Positions 1 to 9,724 of a DNA stretch of 64,000 bases are shown one piece after another (the first letter of the stretch is position 1; every line of letters starts with the position of its first letter). The translations under genes were made by a program, and so were the position numbers. The notes beneath the pieces were generated by a model. That model did no database searches, was not told where the DNA came from, and saw nothing but the letters and a program-made list of their open reading frames with translations. The stretch covers positions 417,001 through 481,000 of the forward strand of contig NZ_AP022839.1 in assembly GCF_011764505.1 (NCBI RefSeq), given 5' to 3'. The DNA is from Legionella antarctica (GTDB taxonomy: Bacteria > Pseudomonadota > Gammaproteobacteria > Legionellales > Legionellaceae).

Positions 1-259
1 GTAATCTCAAAATGGTATTTTGAAAGGATTCGGCAATGGGTGTATCAGGGGATTTGGGACCATTATTTTTTAGTTCTAATACATGCATCACCAATTCATT
101 ACTAATAGCAATGTCGCCTAACTCTACTTGATTGACCAGCTCCCCAGCTAAAGCACTTAAAATCAAATCGCTTTTAGGTTGAACATTTAAAGTGTCTCTA
201 TCAACTAACATATACTCTATTTCTATACCCAATACAGAAAAAATAGGGAAGTTAGACAT
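1..259 (-). CDS. GCS2-type carboxylate-amine ligase (partial, N-terminus only)
   Basis: Minus-strand gene whose first 86 or so codons lie in the window; the rest is beyond base 1. The start ATG is the complement of 257-259 and overlaps the end of the upstream ATP-grasp gene by 8 bases, which suggests translational coupling. The N-terminus reads MSNFPIFSVLGIEIEYMLVD; the GxExE pattern is the start of the glutamate-cysteine ligase GCS2 family (YbdK-like), which joins a carboxylate to an amine using ATP. It is third in line after a C39-like peptidase and a RimK-like ligase. Substrate unknown; true glutathione synthesis is possible but not shown. Confidence 0.75.
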   Translation of the reverse strand, partial: MSNFPIFSVLGIEIEYMLVDRDTLNVQPKSDLILSALAGELVNQVELGDIAISNELVMHVLELKNNGPKSPDTPIAESFQNTILRL

Positions 260-1706
260 AACCGTGTTTCCTGCGAATACGTTGTAAAAAGACGTTCATA
301 ATTTGGTGGTATATATTTTCACCCAAAATTTGATCTTCAAGACCGTTGTCTATATTGGGATTGTCATTGACCTCTATGACGTAATGCTTATTACCATGAC
401 TTTTGATATCTACGCCGTATAAGCCATTTCCAATTAAGCGTGTACTTTTTAAAGCGATTTTAAGAATTGCCTCTGGTACTGCATGGATGGGAAGTGTTTC
501 ATGATCCCCCTCCTTTTGTTCCTGTGTACCGTGCCAATCATAGATCTGCCAATGCCCTTTGGCCATAAAATAACGGCAGGCAAAAAGAGGTTTATTATCC
601 AGAATACCAATTCGCCAATCGAATTCAGTAGGAATAAACGGTTGGATTACAACTAAATCTGATGTTTTGAAAAATTGGCCTAGTGATTTTTGTAAAGATT
701 TTTCATCGTCAATTTTAACGACTCCATGGGAAAAGGCGCTGTCTGGTTTTTTTAAAACACAGGGGAATTCTATTTTTGGCAATTGTTCATCATATTTACT
801 AATAAACAGGGTGTCAGGGGTCATGATTTGGTGGCTGCTTAACAGTTCAGCAAGATATACTTTATTGGAACATTTGATGATCGATTGGGGATCATCAATA
901 ACCACCAGATTTTCCTGTGCAGCACGGCGTGATAAGCGATAAGTATAGTGGTTTACCGAGGTGGTTGCTCTTATAAATAAGGCATCATATTCTGCAATCG
1001 ACTTACTTTCATTTTTATCAATAATATCAACGTTTAATCCTAACTCTTCACCACAAGAAGTAAAGAATTCCAATGCTTTTTTATTTGAGGGGGCATTGGG
1101 TTCTGTTGGATCTACAAGGATAGCCAGATCGTGAAAGCGTTGTTTTTTGCGCCATTGGTGGACTCTTTTTTTCGATAGATAATTTTCAGCAGCTTCACGC
1201 ATAAATTCCAAATGTTGTACTGGAACATCGGATAGAGATAACGGCGTTAATGATTTAATTTTCCATTGTTTTTTCTTTTCCAGTGTAAAGCGAATCAAGG
1301 GCAATGGAAATAGACCATGTAATTGTTTGGCTAGAGTGGCGTATTTTTTGGCCATATTTTGACCAAAATACAAACTTAAGGTAAATTCATTACCCTTAAG
1401 ATCGTGTAAACTATGCTGAATTTCTTCATGAGTATCTTGCGAGATTAATTTGGATAGACTGACATTTAAAACATCCTGAATGCTGTGAACAGAAGGCAAA
1501 GCTTTATGATCATGGGCCTGTGCCAACAGCGATACGTAATAACCTATAGTTTGATAATTATACGATTGGCAAAGATTAATGACTCGAAAAGATTTACTCT
1601 GGTGGTATTCATCGCCACTAAGGTAGTCTCTGGCATGTACTATAGGAGCAAGTTCACTTAAAAAAGACCAACTTTTAAGATTATCAGTAACTATAACTGT
1701 TTGCAT
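252..1706 (-). CDS. RimK-like ATP-grasp ligase with RLAN N-terminal domain
   Basis: 484 residues, longer than RimK itself (about 300). The N-terminal part (about 1-190) fits the RimK-like ATP-grasp N-terminal (RLAN) domain. The C-terminal part (about 280-480) is an ATP-grasp fold with the lysine-bearing segment CVLKKPDSAFSHG, the QPFIPTEFDWRIG strand and the metal-binding end YVIEVNDNPNIDNG. Such enzymes make amide bonds between a carboxylate and an amino acid or peptide. The start abuts the stop of the C39-like peptidase gene (TAA then ATG), and the end overlaps the GCS2 ligase gene, so the three are one operon. Family assignment is firm; the substrate is unknown. Confidence 0.85.
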   Translation of the reverse strand: MQTVIVTDNLKSWSFLSELAPIVHARDYLSGDEYHQSKSFRVINLCQSYNYQTIGYYVSLLAQAHDHKALPSVHSIQDVLNVSLSKLISQDTHEEIQHSLHDLKGNEFTLSLYFGQNMAKKYATLAKQLHGLFPLPLIRFTLEKKKQWKIKSLTPLSLSDVPVQHLEFMREAAENYLSKKRVHQWRKKQRFHDLAILVDPTEPNAPSNKKALEFFTSCGEELGLNVDIIDKNESKSIAEYDALFIRATTSVNHYTYRLSRRAAQENLVVIDDPQSIIKCSNKVYLAELLSSHQIMTPDTLFISKYDEQLPKIEFPCVLKKPDSAFSHGVVKIDDEKSLQKSLGQFFKTSDLVVIQPFIPTEFDWRIGILDNKPLFACRYFMAKGHWQIYDWHGTQEQKEGDHETLPIHAVPEAILKIALKSTRLIGNGLYGVDIKSHGNKHYVIEVNDNPNIDNGLEDQILGENIYHQIMNVFLQRIRRKHGYV

Positions 1707-2423
1707 TTATCTCTCTTTGGGTTCAATGATGAGTAAATTGGCATCGTAAGTTAGTACACCAAGCATTATCGAGTTAATCAAGCGATTTATACTTACTTTA
1801 TAATAATTATTATGAAAAAGTGGGTTTTTTGCATGAGGGTCAGCAATCACTACAAGTCGTTTTTTTTGATCGTACCCACAAAGCACTACAAAATGTCCAC
1901 ACGGCGTGCCACGAATGTCATCGTAAACTGATTTACCTTCCGGAGTAAAGTATTCCCGTGAACTACGATATAAGTATGTGGCACTTAGAGCAGTTAAAAT
2001 GGGGATACCTTTTTTAAAGTATTTTTTTAATAAATCCACATTGAGTGAGTTCATGCTAATTTTGCCGTCCAACTTTAAATAATCAAGGTAGGCCAGGGTT
2101 TCTTCTTTCATGTAGGGATCAGTTTTGTATTCCATTTGGGTGCCAAGTTTTTCTATTAAAAATTGATTATCGGCCTGGCCGTGGTGAAACCAGGTGGGAT
2201 CAAAAAGATTTAAATTATAAATATAAATACGGGTTTGAAAGCCATTTAGTAAGGCATGCTTTGCTAACATGGGTGTTAATGTGCCACCAGAAAGGGAGCG
2301 ATCAGTGCCGTGAATAATTTCGTCCAAGGGTATATTGACACCATAAAATTTATAGATAGCATGCAAGCTTGTTGGACCACAACTCTCATCATCAGGTTGG
2401 GTTTGGATTATAAGATCTATCAT
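1707..2423 (-). CDS. C39-like cysteine peptidase
   Basis: About 238 residues from the ATG at 2423. A TTG five codons upstream is possible but less likely. The N-terminus has Q-x-Q-P-D-D-E-S-C-G-P-T-S, the papain-like oxyanion Gln and catalytic Cys (about residue 15). A later CGHFVVLCGYD gives the His (about 177), and VIADPH gives the Asp (about 195). This triad is that of peptidase C39-like proteins, which cut peptides, often at double-Gly sites. There is no ABC transporter domain and no obvious signal peptide. It is first in an operon with two amide-forming ligases, so it probably trims or hydrolyses the product or a protein partner. Confidence 0.8.
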   Translation of the reverse strand: MIDLIIQTQPDDESCGPTSLHAIYKFYGVNIPLDEIIHGTDRSLSGGTLTPMLAKHALLNGFQTRIYIYNLNLFDPTWFHHGQADNQFLIEKLGTQMEYKTDPYMKEETLAYLDYLKLDGKISMNSLNVDLLKKYFKKGIPILTALSATYLYRSSREYFTPEGKSVYDDIRGTPCGHFVVLCGYDQKKRLVVIADPHAKNPLFHNNYYKVSINRLINSIMLGVLTYDANLLIIEPKER

Positions 2424-2548
2424 ATATTCCGGCCTCAAGGAGGTGAAAATAAAATTTCACCATGATTTTAAATTAGACTTGCTTGGATATTTTGTCAAAT
2501 TCAGTAATGCGGCGGAGTACGTGTTATTTTTTTAGCGTCAGGATAAAT

Positions 2549-3022
2549 TCATTGTATTACTTTAAGTGAAAGCTCCAGAGTAAAATTGGCGACCTCTTCT
2601 GGTTGATTGTAATAATTAATATAGGCTTTGATGTCAATTGGTTTATTGACTCGTTCTCCTGAAACCTGAGATTCTGCTATCATATTTTTGACTGTTTCTC
2701 CGGCAGTGCAGACGAAATAAACATCAGACTCCGGTCGGCGCAAAAATTGGGCTTGAAATGATTTAAAGGCTAAAGATACTTTGCACTTTGCCAGATCAGC
2801 ATAATAAAATCCATGTAATCCAGCAGCTAAATCAGCACCTACAGCCAAAGCACCAAAATACATTGAATTTAAATGATTACGGCTACGTTTTCTTAATGGG
2901 ATGCGCAGTACTAATTCGTTATCCGATAACTTAATTAAACGGGGTTTTAAATAACCGATTAGGGCTATTTTGAAGTGGCCAAAATACCATAAGAACAATT
3001 TAAAACGAGTCAAGAGTTTCAT
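2549..3022 (-). CDS. DUF4442 / hotdog-fold thioesterase-like protein
   Basis: 157 residues. The central NHLNSMYFGALAVGADLAAG stretch is typical of the DUF4442/YiiD-C-type hotdog fold, related to acyl-CoA thioesterases, where the Asn and the helix following it form the active region. The first four bases overlap the last four of the BON-domain gene upstream (ATGA at 3019-3022), so they are co-transcribed. Substrate not known. Confidence 0.7.
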   Translation of the reverse strand: MKLLTRFKLFLWYFGHFKIALIGYLKPRLIKLSDNELVLRIPLRKRSRNHLNSMYFGALAVGADLAAGLHGFYYADLAKCKVSLAFKSFQAQFLRRPESDVYFVCTAGETVKNMIAESQVSGERVNKPIDIKAYINYYNQPEEVANFTLELSLKVIQ

Positions 3023-3570
3023 TTATTATCCTTAATTTCTAAAAGGGTAATGATTTTCTTGACCCCCCGTATTGCATTGACTCGTTTTATAATAAAGGTA
3101 ACCGATTGAGCACGGATAACATTCCCAGATAACGTCACTACGCCATTGGTTGTTGTTGCGTTAATTCCTACCAGAGGGATGGATTCATCGTCCAATACTT
3201 TGGCCTTGAGTACCGCAGTTTCAACCTTTGCGGTAATGAAAGCATCGGTAAATGCAGTATTAACTTTTTTGATATACAAAGTATTGGCGCGAACTGATTT
3301 CACCCCTTGAGTGGTTTTAGCTATACGCAATGCCTCAACAAATGCTTGCCTGTCTTTGACATGGCCACGTAACCGAACCACTCCCTGCGATGTTGATACC
3401 GAAACCTTTAATGGATTGATGTTTTTATTTTCGGTAAATTGGGCAGTAATTTTAGTAGTAATTAAAGAGTCACTTAGGTCTTGTTCTATTTTTTTAAGAT
3501 TATTGGCTTGAGTCTGACTTATAAAGGAAAGTAACGTGAGAGAAATAAAACAATAAAGGATATAACGCAT
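3019..3570 (-). CDS. Periplasmic BON-domain protein
   Basis: 183 residues from the ATG at 3570, preceded by GGAGAG at good distance; a start four codons earlier would lie across this ribosome site. Residues 1-22 form a signal peptide ending around TQA. Two BON domains follow (about 35-95 and 105-175), each with the pattern V-x-x-G-V-V-x-L-x-G-x-V. BON domains are found in OsmY-like periplasmic stress proteins and are thought to bind phospholipid or to mediate protein contacts. A (TTCG)x4 tract lies about 20 bases upstream in the leader. Confidence 0.82.
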   Translation of the reverse strand: MRYILYCFISLTLLSFISQTQANNLKKIEQDLSDSLITTKITAQFTENKNINPLKVSVSTSQGVVRLRGHVKDRQAFVEALRIAKTTQGVKSVRANTLYIKKVNTAFTDAFITAKVETAVLKAKVLDDESIPLVGINATTTNGVVTLSGNVIRAQSVTFIIKRVNAIRGVKKIITLLEIKDNK

Positions 3571-3588
3571 TGTGCTCTCCACTTAATA

Positions 3589-3604
3589 TTCGTTCGTTCG
3601 TTCG
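3589..3604. repeat. (TTCG)x4 simple sequence repeat
   Basis: Four perfect tandem TTCG units followed by a partial TTCA, in the leader of the BON-domain gene, 19 bases before its start codon on the minus strand. It is directly visible. Tetranucleotide tracts of this kind can change length by slippage and so alter promoter or ribosome-site spacing, but four units is short. Confidence 0.8.
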
Positions 3605-3696
3605 TTCAGATTTCAGATTAGTATACTCGTATAGTTACTTATACCCAATGCCCATTTAACGAGAGTGACCAAAAAATTAAGCATTGTCTGTAATTG

Positions 3697-4146
3697 TTAA
3701 TAGTCACTTTTTATAATATCCATGCTTTGAATAACATAGGGTTCCTCACTATCGGCACTTCTTAAAAGAACTATGATTGAGAAAAAAAGCTCTATTTTTA
3801 ATTCGGGCAATACCACTGCTTGATTAACGCGCCAGAAATGGATGCCTGATGATAACCCTTGGCCAACTACGATGGGCTCGTCTTTTAAATAAGGATGTAC
3901 AATGAGTTGCTGCTTGCGTGAGGTATCGATATAGTTACTCAGAAATCCGAGCAGGGCATTCCAGGAGTCGTAGGAATAATTATTACGAATTGGTGCCAAG
4001 TTATCTTGTTTTTGCTCAAAATATATTGAGAGAGTATCTGACAGAGTTTGCTTTACCCATTCACCTACATCGGGATTTGGATTGGCATGTGAAAAAGATG
4101 AATACACCAGGAGAGTTATACTAATTGCACGCAAAAGAAATTTCAT
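3697..4146 (-). CDS. IcmL/DotI-like secreted protein (stand-alone)
   Basis: 149 residues with a cleavable signal peptide (about 1-21, ending SHA). The remainder resembles the periplasmic domain of IcmL/DotI: the early NNYSYDSWNALLGFLSNYI segment and the SGIHFWRVNQAVVLPELKIE strand match the layout of YNFVNY...FSWRVQMPILVTYQ in the IcmL encoded at 58647-59285 in this window. Unlike true IcmL it has no N-terminal membrane anchor and lies about 50 kb from the dot/icm genes. Legionella genomes carry several IcmL-like paralogues. Role unknown; it could bind the secretion apparatus or be unrelated in function. Confidence 0.55.
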   Translation of the reverse strand: MKFLLRAISITLLVYSSFSHANPNPDVGEWVKQTLSDTLSIYFEQKQDNLAPIRNNYSYDSWNALLGFLSNYIDTSRKQQLIVHPYLKDEPIVVGQGLSSGIHFWRVNQAVVLPELKIELFFSIIVLLRSADSEEPYVIQSMDIIKSDY

Positions 4147-4188
4147 CTTTAAATTCCTTTTTTCAGTAGAATGACCGTTTGTCTTATT

Positions 4189-4207
4189 AGTATAGCAGAG
4201 CTATACT
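4189..4207. promoter_or_regulatory. Palindrome (possible operator) before uvrA
   Basis: AGTATAGC-AGA-GCTATACT: an 8-bp perfect inverted repeat with a 3-base centre, 21 bases before the annotated uvrA start and between uvrA and the divergent IcmL-like gene. The shape is that of a dimeric-repressor operator. The sequence is visible; the function is inferred. Confidence 0.45.
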
Positions 4208-4228
4208 TGTTTCTTTTTAAATCAAAAT

Positions 4229-7087
4229 ATGAACTATATGCATACTATCAGTATTCGGGGCGCAAGAACTCACAATCTTAAAAATCTGGACCTGGATCTC
4301 CCGAGAGATAAATTAATTGTAATTACTGGCTTGTCTGGATCTGGAAAATCTTCCTTGGCTTTTGATACCTTATACGCTGAAGGACAGCGACGTTATGTAG
4401 AATCTTTATCTGCTTATGCAAGACAATTTTTATCCATGATGGAAAAACCAGATGTAGATTCTATTGAAGGTTTATCTCCTGCTATTTCTATTGAACAAAA
4501 AGCAACCTCACATAATCCTCGTTCTACGGTGGGAACAATCACTGAAATTTATGATTATTTACGCTTGCTTTATGCTCGAGTTGGTGAGCCGCGCTGTCCA
4601 ACTCATCACATAAGTCTGCATGCTCAAACTATTAGTCAGATGGTCGATCAGGTTTTAACTTTACCCGCTGACAGCAAGGTAATGATTTTAGCCCCTGTAG
4701 TGCGCGATCGCAAAGGAGAACATGTGCAATTAATCCAACAATTGCAAGCTCAGGGTTATGTTCGTGCCCGGATCGACGGTGAGCTTTGCGAATTAGATTC
4801 CCCGCCCAAACTGGGTTTGCGCACCAATCATACTGTTGAGGTTGTTGTAGATAGATTTAAAGTGAGACAGGACATTGCTCAGCGCTTAAGTGAGTCTTTT
4901 GAAAATGCGTTGAATTTAGCAGACGGTATAGCCATCGTTTCCTCAATGGATGCTGAGTTTGGAGACCTGCTTTACTCCTCCAAGTTTGCCTGTTCCGAAT
5001 GTGGTTACAGTTTAAGTGAACTAGAGCCGAGGTTGTTTTCTTTTAATAATCCTATGGGAGCCTGCTCTGCCTGTGATGGTCTGGGTGTGGATCAGTTTTT
5101 TGATCCTGGGCGAGTGGTTCATAATGAAACCGCCAGTTTAGCGGAGGGAGCCATTCGAGGATGGGATAAGAAAACCAATTACTATTTTAGTATGCTTGAA
5201 TCACTTGCTACTCATTATGAATTTGATATCAATACAGCTTTTTGTGATTTATCTGCAGATACGCAGCAAATTATTCTTTATGGAAGTGGTCGAGAAGTAA
5301 TTGAGTTTAATTATCACAGGCCTAATGGTGGTTACATGGTGAAAAGGCATGCTTTTGAAGGAATAATCCCAAATATGCAGCGTCGTTACCGTGAATCAGA
5401 TTCCAGCATGATAAGGGAAGATCTTGCGAAATACTTGTCGTCGCGGCCTTGTCAATCTTGCTATGGTGCAAGATTGCGTGAAGAAGCTAGAAATGTTTTT
5501 ATTGATAATAAAAATTTACCTGAAATTTCCGCCTATTCTATAGAAAAAGCGCATGAATTTTTCAAAAACTTACAGTTAACCGGTTATAGAGGCGAAATTG
5601 CGGCAAAAATAAATAAAGAAATTATTGAGCGTTTAGGTTTTTTGGTGAATGTCGGTCTAGATTACCTTTCATTAACTCGAAGTGCTGAAACATTATCAGG
5701 AGGTGAGGCGCAACGCATTCGTTTAGCCAGTCAAATAGGCTCTGGATTGGTTGGGGTGATGTATATTTTGGATGAGCCCTCAATTGGTTTACACCAACGC
5801 GATAATGATCGATTACTGCAAACACTCATGCATTTACGCAACCAGGGCAATACCGTCATTGTCGTAGAGCATGATGAAGATGCAATTCGTAGTGCCGATT
5901 TTGTGCTCGATATAGGCCCCGGAGCTGGCGTGCATGGGGGAGAAATCGTCGCCAGCGGCACTCCAGGGGAGGTGATGCAAAATCCAGCGTCGTTAACCGG
6001 GCAATATTTATCTGGCAAGCAAGCCATAGTAATTCCTGATACACGCTTAGCGATTAATCCAGAGAAGATGATCCATTTGAAAGGGGTTACATGTAATAAT
6101 TTGCAGGAAGTTAATGTTAGTATTCCCTTAGGAGTATTGACTTGTATTACCGGGGTTTCAGGGTCGGGTAAATCCAGTTTAATCAACGATACCTTATACC
6201 CCTTAGCTGCGAATACGCTTAATCGAGCCAGTTTATTTATGCCTGGTGCGGTAAAAGAAATTTCAGGTTTGAATTTATGCGACAAAGTAATAGACATTAA
6301 TCAAAGCCCAATTGGGCGCACACCACGTTCAAATCCCGCAACTTATACCGGCTTATTTACCTTTATAAGAGAGTTATTTTCCGGGACACCTGAGTCTCGG
6401 GCTCGTGGTTATCAGCCTGGACGATTTAGTTTTAATGTGAGAGGGGGGCGTTGTGAGGCCTGTCAGGGTGATGGTCTTATTAAGGTAGAAATGCATTTTT
6501 TACCTGATATTTATGTTTCCTGTGATGTATGTCACGGTAAGCGTTACAACCGGGAAACTTTGGAAATTCAGTATAAAGGTAAAAACATCCATGAAATTTT
6601 AGAAATGACGGTGGAAGATGCTAATGCTTTTTTTGCCGCGATACCCTCACTTGCTAAAAAATGCAAAACGCTGATGGATGTTGGGTTGTCCTATATAAAA
6701 TTGGGACAAAGTGCTACAACGCTGTCCGGGGGCGAAGCTCAACGGATTAAACTAGCTAAGGAATTATCGAAAAGGGACACTGGAAGCACTTTATATATTC
6801 TTGATGAACCAACAACCGGGTTACATTTCCATGATACCAAGCAGTTATTAGCAGTGCTGTTTCGGTTACGCGAACAGGGTAATACGATTGTGATCATTGA
6901 GCATAATCTGGATGTGATTAAAACTGCTGACTGGATTATTGATTTGGGTCCTGAAGGTGGAAGTAAAGGGGGGCTTGTTATTGCAACTGGAACTCCTGAA
7001 GATGTTGTTCAATGCAAACAGTCTTATACCGGACAGTTTTTAAAGCCAATTCTGGCTTCTTGCCATAAACAACTTCAGTTTTTATAA
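4229..7087 (+). CDS. uvrA: UvrABC excision nuclease subunit A
   Basis: 952 residues, close to the usual 940. UvrA is the damage-sensing ATPase of nucleotide excision repair and loads UvrB on lesions. Visible: first Walker [10 protein letters not shown] (about 34-42); CxxC zinc-finger pairs (CSEC...CSAC about 250-280 and CEAC...CDVC in the C-terminal half); two ABC signatures LSGGEAQRI; second Walker [10 protein letters not shown]; two DEP Walker B motifs. The start may be this ATG or the one three codons later; neither has a strong ribosome site. An inverted repeat lies just upstream. Confidence 0.97.
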   Translation: MNYMHTISIRGARTHNLKNLDLDLPRDKLIVITGLSGSGKSSLAFDTLYAEGQRRYVESLSAYARQFLSMMEKPDVDSIEGLSPAISIEQKATSHNPRSTVGTITEIYDYLRLLYARVGEPRCPTHHISLHAQTISQMVDQVLTLPADSKVMILAPVVRDRKGEHVQLIQQLQAQGYVRARIDGELCELDSPPKLGLRTNHTVEVVVDRFKVRQDIAQRLSESFENALNLADGIAIVSSMDAEFGDLLYSSKFACSECGYSLSELEPRLFSFNNPMGACSACDGLGVDQFFDPGRVVHNETASLAEGAIRGWDKKTNYYFSMLESLATHYEFDINTAFCDLSADTQQIILYGSGREVIEFNYHRPNGGYMVKRHAFEGIIPNMQRRYRESDSSMIREDLAKYLSSRPCQSCYGARLREEARNVFIDNKNLPEISAYSIEKAHEFFKNLQLTGYRGEIAAKINKEIIERLGFLVNVGLDYLSLTRSAETLSGGEAQRIRLASQIGSGLVGVMYILDEPSIGLHQRDNDRLLQTLMHLRNQGNTVIVVEHDEDAIRSADFVLDIGPGAGVHGGEIVASGTPGEVMQNPASLTGQYLSGKQAIVIPDTRLAINPEKMIHLKGVTCNNLQEVNVSIPLGVLTCITGVSGSGKSSLINDTLYPLAANTLNRASLFMPGAVKEISGLNLCDKVIDINQSPIGRTPRSNPATYTGLFTFIRELFSGTPESRARGYQPGRFSFNVRGGRCEACQGDGLIKVEMHFLPDIYVSCDVCHGKRYNRETLEIQYKGKNIHEILEMTVEDANAFFAAIPSLAKKCKTLMDVGLSYIKLGQSATTLSGGEAQRIKLAKELSKRDTGSTLYILDEPTTGLHFHDTKQLLAVLFRLREQGNTIVIIEHNLDVIKTADWIIDLGPEGGSKGGLVIATGTPEDVVQCKQSYTGQFLKPILASCHKQLQFL

Positions 7088-7296
7088 AATACATTTTATT
7101 AATTTAATGGCCATTATATTTCCCGGTTACAGCGCTAGTTTTCTACCGGGCTAGATGACGATCCAGCAGGCTAGTTGCACAGAGCGTCAACTTCCAGTCG
7201 TTTTTCTTAGCAAGAATAGTTTTATTATTGCCCGCTGTCATTTTTATTAATTTCAAGCTATAACTTAATTAGGAAATCTTTGCATAGGATAAAAAA

Positions 7297-7878
7297 ATGG
7301 GTACATTTTTTATAGCTATTTTAGTACTGGTCGCGCTGTTATTTATCTGGGCTATTAGTATTTATAACACCTTAATTGCTTTAATAGAGGCGATAAATAA
7401 CAACAAAAAACAAATTGATATACAGCTGGATCGCCGATTTAAAGTATTTGAATCTTTGATTGCGGCAGTTAACCAATATATGGATTATGAAAAAACCACT
7501 TTAAAAGATGTAGTGGCTTTACGTAATCAGGCACAGGCAGCCAAAGCCTTAGGGGATGAACAAGGACGGATCGCTGCAGAAAATGGAATCTCTCAGATTG
7601 CATCGGGTTTAAATGTTGTTTTTGAGCAATATCCTGATCTAAAAGCCAATCAAAACGTGTTGCAATTACAAGAAGAAATAGTGAACACGGAAAATAAGTT
7701 AGCTTATTCCAAACAGGCTTATAACGATGGTATTGAGCGTTATAATGCCAAGAAAAAATCTTTTTTTGAGTCCATTATTGTGTCTCTTTTTGCTTCTTCG
7801 TTGGACAAGGAATTTGTTTATTGGGGGCTTCCAGAAGATCAAATTCAAGCTAAGGAAGATTATACGGTTAAATTCTGA
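7297..7878 (+). CDS. lemA: LemA family protein
   Basis: 193 residues. One N-terminal membrane helix (about 3-23), followed by the coiled helical LemA domain, with N-N-K-K-Q-I-D-I-Q-L-D-R-R-F after it. The family's function is poorly known; it is anchored in the membrane with a short outer tail. It is followed after 9 bases by a HtpX-type protease, a pairing seen in many bacteria. Confidence 0.9.
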   Translation: MGTFFIAILVLVALLFIWAISIYNTLIALIEAINNNKKQIDIQLDRRFKVFESLIAAVNQYMDYEKTTLKDVVALRNQAQAAKALGDEQGRIAAENGISQIASGLNVVFEQYPDLKANQNVLQLQEEIVNTENKLAYSKQAYNDGIERYNAKKKSFFESIIVSLFASSLDKEFVYWGLPEDQIQAKEDYTVKF

Positions 7879-7887
7879 GTATAAACT

Positions 7888-8913
7888 ATGGCCATCGCAG
7901 AATATCACGCCTCAGCAGGGGATTGGCGTGAACAATTAAAAAAAAATGAGCGTAAGACTCGAGGGGTCATTGCGCTCTTTTTTTTAGTTTATTTGCTTGT
8001 TGGTCTGGTGGCTGATACTTTTATTTTACAGTCTGCTTATCCTCAAGCACATCTTTCTCTGGAACAATGTTTTCTTGCTTTAGTTACCTTTAAGGTGGTT
8101 CCTTACGCCACATTGCTCATGGTGGGGTTGGCTGTGATTTCTTTATGGATTACCTATGCTTTCTATGACCGGATTATGCTACTAGGCACCGAATATCACG
8201 AAGTCACCCCTGAAAAAGCTCAGTCATTGCAAGAAAAGCAACTGTATAATGTCGTTGAAGAGATGAAAGTTGCAGCGGGATTGCAGTATATGCCCAAAAT
8301 ATTTATTATCGAAGCAGATTATATGAATGCTTTTGCCAGTGGCTATAGTGAAAAATCAGCTATGGTAGCGATTACCCGTGGTTTAATGAAAAAATTAGAC
8401 AGACCAGAACTCCAGGCGGTAATGGCTCATGAGTTAAGCCATATCCGTCACCATGATATTAAATTAACCTTAATGGTGGCTGTACTAAGTAATATTTTAT
8501 TGATAGTTATAGATATCTTGTTTTATTCAGTAATTTTTCGCCGTGATAAACGTGGGGATAATCGATTAGCCATGGTAATCATTGTCCTACGTTATGTTTT
8601 ACCCATTATAACAGTATTATTAACCCTGTTTTTGAGTCGAACCCGAGAGTATATGGCGGATTCGGGATGTGTTGAGTTAATGCGTGATAATGAACCCATG
8701 GCTCGGGCTTTGCTTAAAATCAACGATGATCATCAACAAAATGCAGAAGAATATGCGCAGCAATACGGTAATACAGCTCACGAGCAAGTAAGGCAGGCTT
8801 CTTATTTGTTTGATCCTTCCGGAATTGATCCCGTAAAGTCTTTAAGTAGTGCCTTTTCTACCCATCCATCAATCGATCAACGTTTAGCCGCTCTGGGGTT
8901 TAAGCCAAAATAA
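7888..8913 (+). CDS. htpX: HtpX-like M48 membrane metalloprotease
   Basis: 341 residues. Two membrane segments at about 27-47 and 72-92, then the zinc site HELSH (181-185) followed by IRHHD; two more hydrophobic segments at about 195-250; and the third-ligand region EYMAD. HtpX-type proteases degrade misfolded membrane proteins with the active site facing the cytosol. It is larger than E. coli HtpX (293), with an extra N-terminal part, as in LemA-linked copies. Probably co-transcribed with lemA. Confidence 0.88.
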   Translation: MAIAEYHASAGDWREQLKKNERKTRGVIALFFLVYLLVGLVADTFILQSAYPQAHLSLEQCFLALVTFKVVPYATLLMVGLAVISLWITYAFYDRIMLLGTEYHEVTPEKAQSLQEKQLYNVVEEMKVAAGLQYMPKIFIIEADYMNAFASGYSEKSAMVAITRGLMKKLDRPELQAVMAHELSHIRHHDIKLTLMVAVLSNILLIVIDILFYSVIFRRDKRGDNRLAMVIIVLRYVLPIITVLLTLFLSRTREYMADSGCVELMRDNEPMARALLKINDDHQQNAEEYAQQYGNTAHEQVRQASYLFDPSGIDPVKSLSSAFSTHPSIDQRLAALGFKPK

Positions 8914-8950
8914 GGTTCCTGATAGTAAAAACCAGTAAAATAATAAACTA

Positions 8951-9724
8951 TTATTCACGCAGTCCGACTCCTTTTTTCAACAAAATCATATTAAGCACGG
9001 TTAGAGCGACAAACATGAGGCAAATAATACTCATAGCCAACGTCATATTTACCTCCTCTTGACCTATCATGGCATGCCTTAAGGCATTCACCATGTATAA
9101 AATTGGATTTAAAAAAGAAATTTTCTGCCAAAATACAGGGAGCATACTCGTACTGTAAAATACTCCGCCCAAATAGGTGAGTGGTGTCAAAACAAAGGTT
9201 GGGATTAGCATAATCTCATCAAAATTACGAGCCAGCATTGCGTTGGTAAATCCCGCCAGGGAAAATACCGCAGAGACGAGTAAAACCACCAGTAAGGTCA
9301 TGGGTAAATGATCTAACTCCAGCGTCAAGAAAAAGCTTGCGATAAAGAAAACGAGGATGGCAACAATTAACCCCCTAAAAACCCCCCCCAAAACATAACC
9401 CAGTAATAACAAACCATTATGCATGGGGCTTATCAGCATTTCTTCTATACTCTTTTGAAAGCGCACACTAAACAGTGATGTGGAAACATTACCATATGAG
9501 TTTACGATAACCGACATCATGATTAAGCCTGGTGCGATAAACATCGGGTAGCTTACCCCCTGTATCGTGCCAATCCGAGGCCCGATCAGACTCCCAAAAA
9601 TTAAAAAATAGAGTGTGGTGGTAATCACGGGAGGTAAAAATACTTGACTGGCAATACGAACCATACGAACCAGCTCGCGTCTGACCAGAGTATAAAGGGC
9701 TATGAGTTGTTGTTTAATGACCAT
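8951..9724 (-). CDS. ABC-2 type exporter permease (YadH-like)
   Basis: About 257 residues from the ATG at 9724, which overlaps the last 11 bases of the ATPase gene (ATGGTCATTAA carries both start and stop). Six hydrophobic segments and the ABC-2 motif region (MLARNFDEIMLIPTFVLTPL then YLGGVFYSTSMLP) are visible. The family exports drugs, lipids or polysaccharides; the closest E. coli model is YadH. Works with the ATPase encoded just upstream. Substrate unknown. Confidence 0.87.
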   Translation of the reverse strand: MVIKQQLIALYTLVRRELVRMVRIASQVFLPPVITTTLYFLIFGSLIGPRIGTIQGVSYPMFIAPGLIMMSVIVNSYGNVSTSLFSVRFQKSIEEMLISPMHNGLLLLGYVLGGVFRGLIVAILVFFIASFFLTLELDHLPMTLLVVLLVSAVFSLAGFTNAMLARNFDEIMLIPTFVLTPLTYLGGVFYSTSMLPVFWQKISFLNPILYMVNALRHAMIGQEEVNMTLAMSIICLMFVALTVLNMILLKKGVGLRE

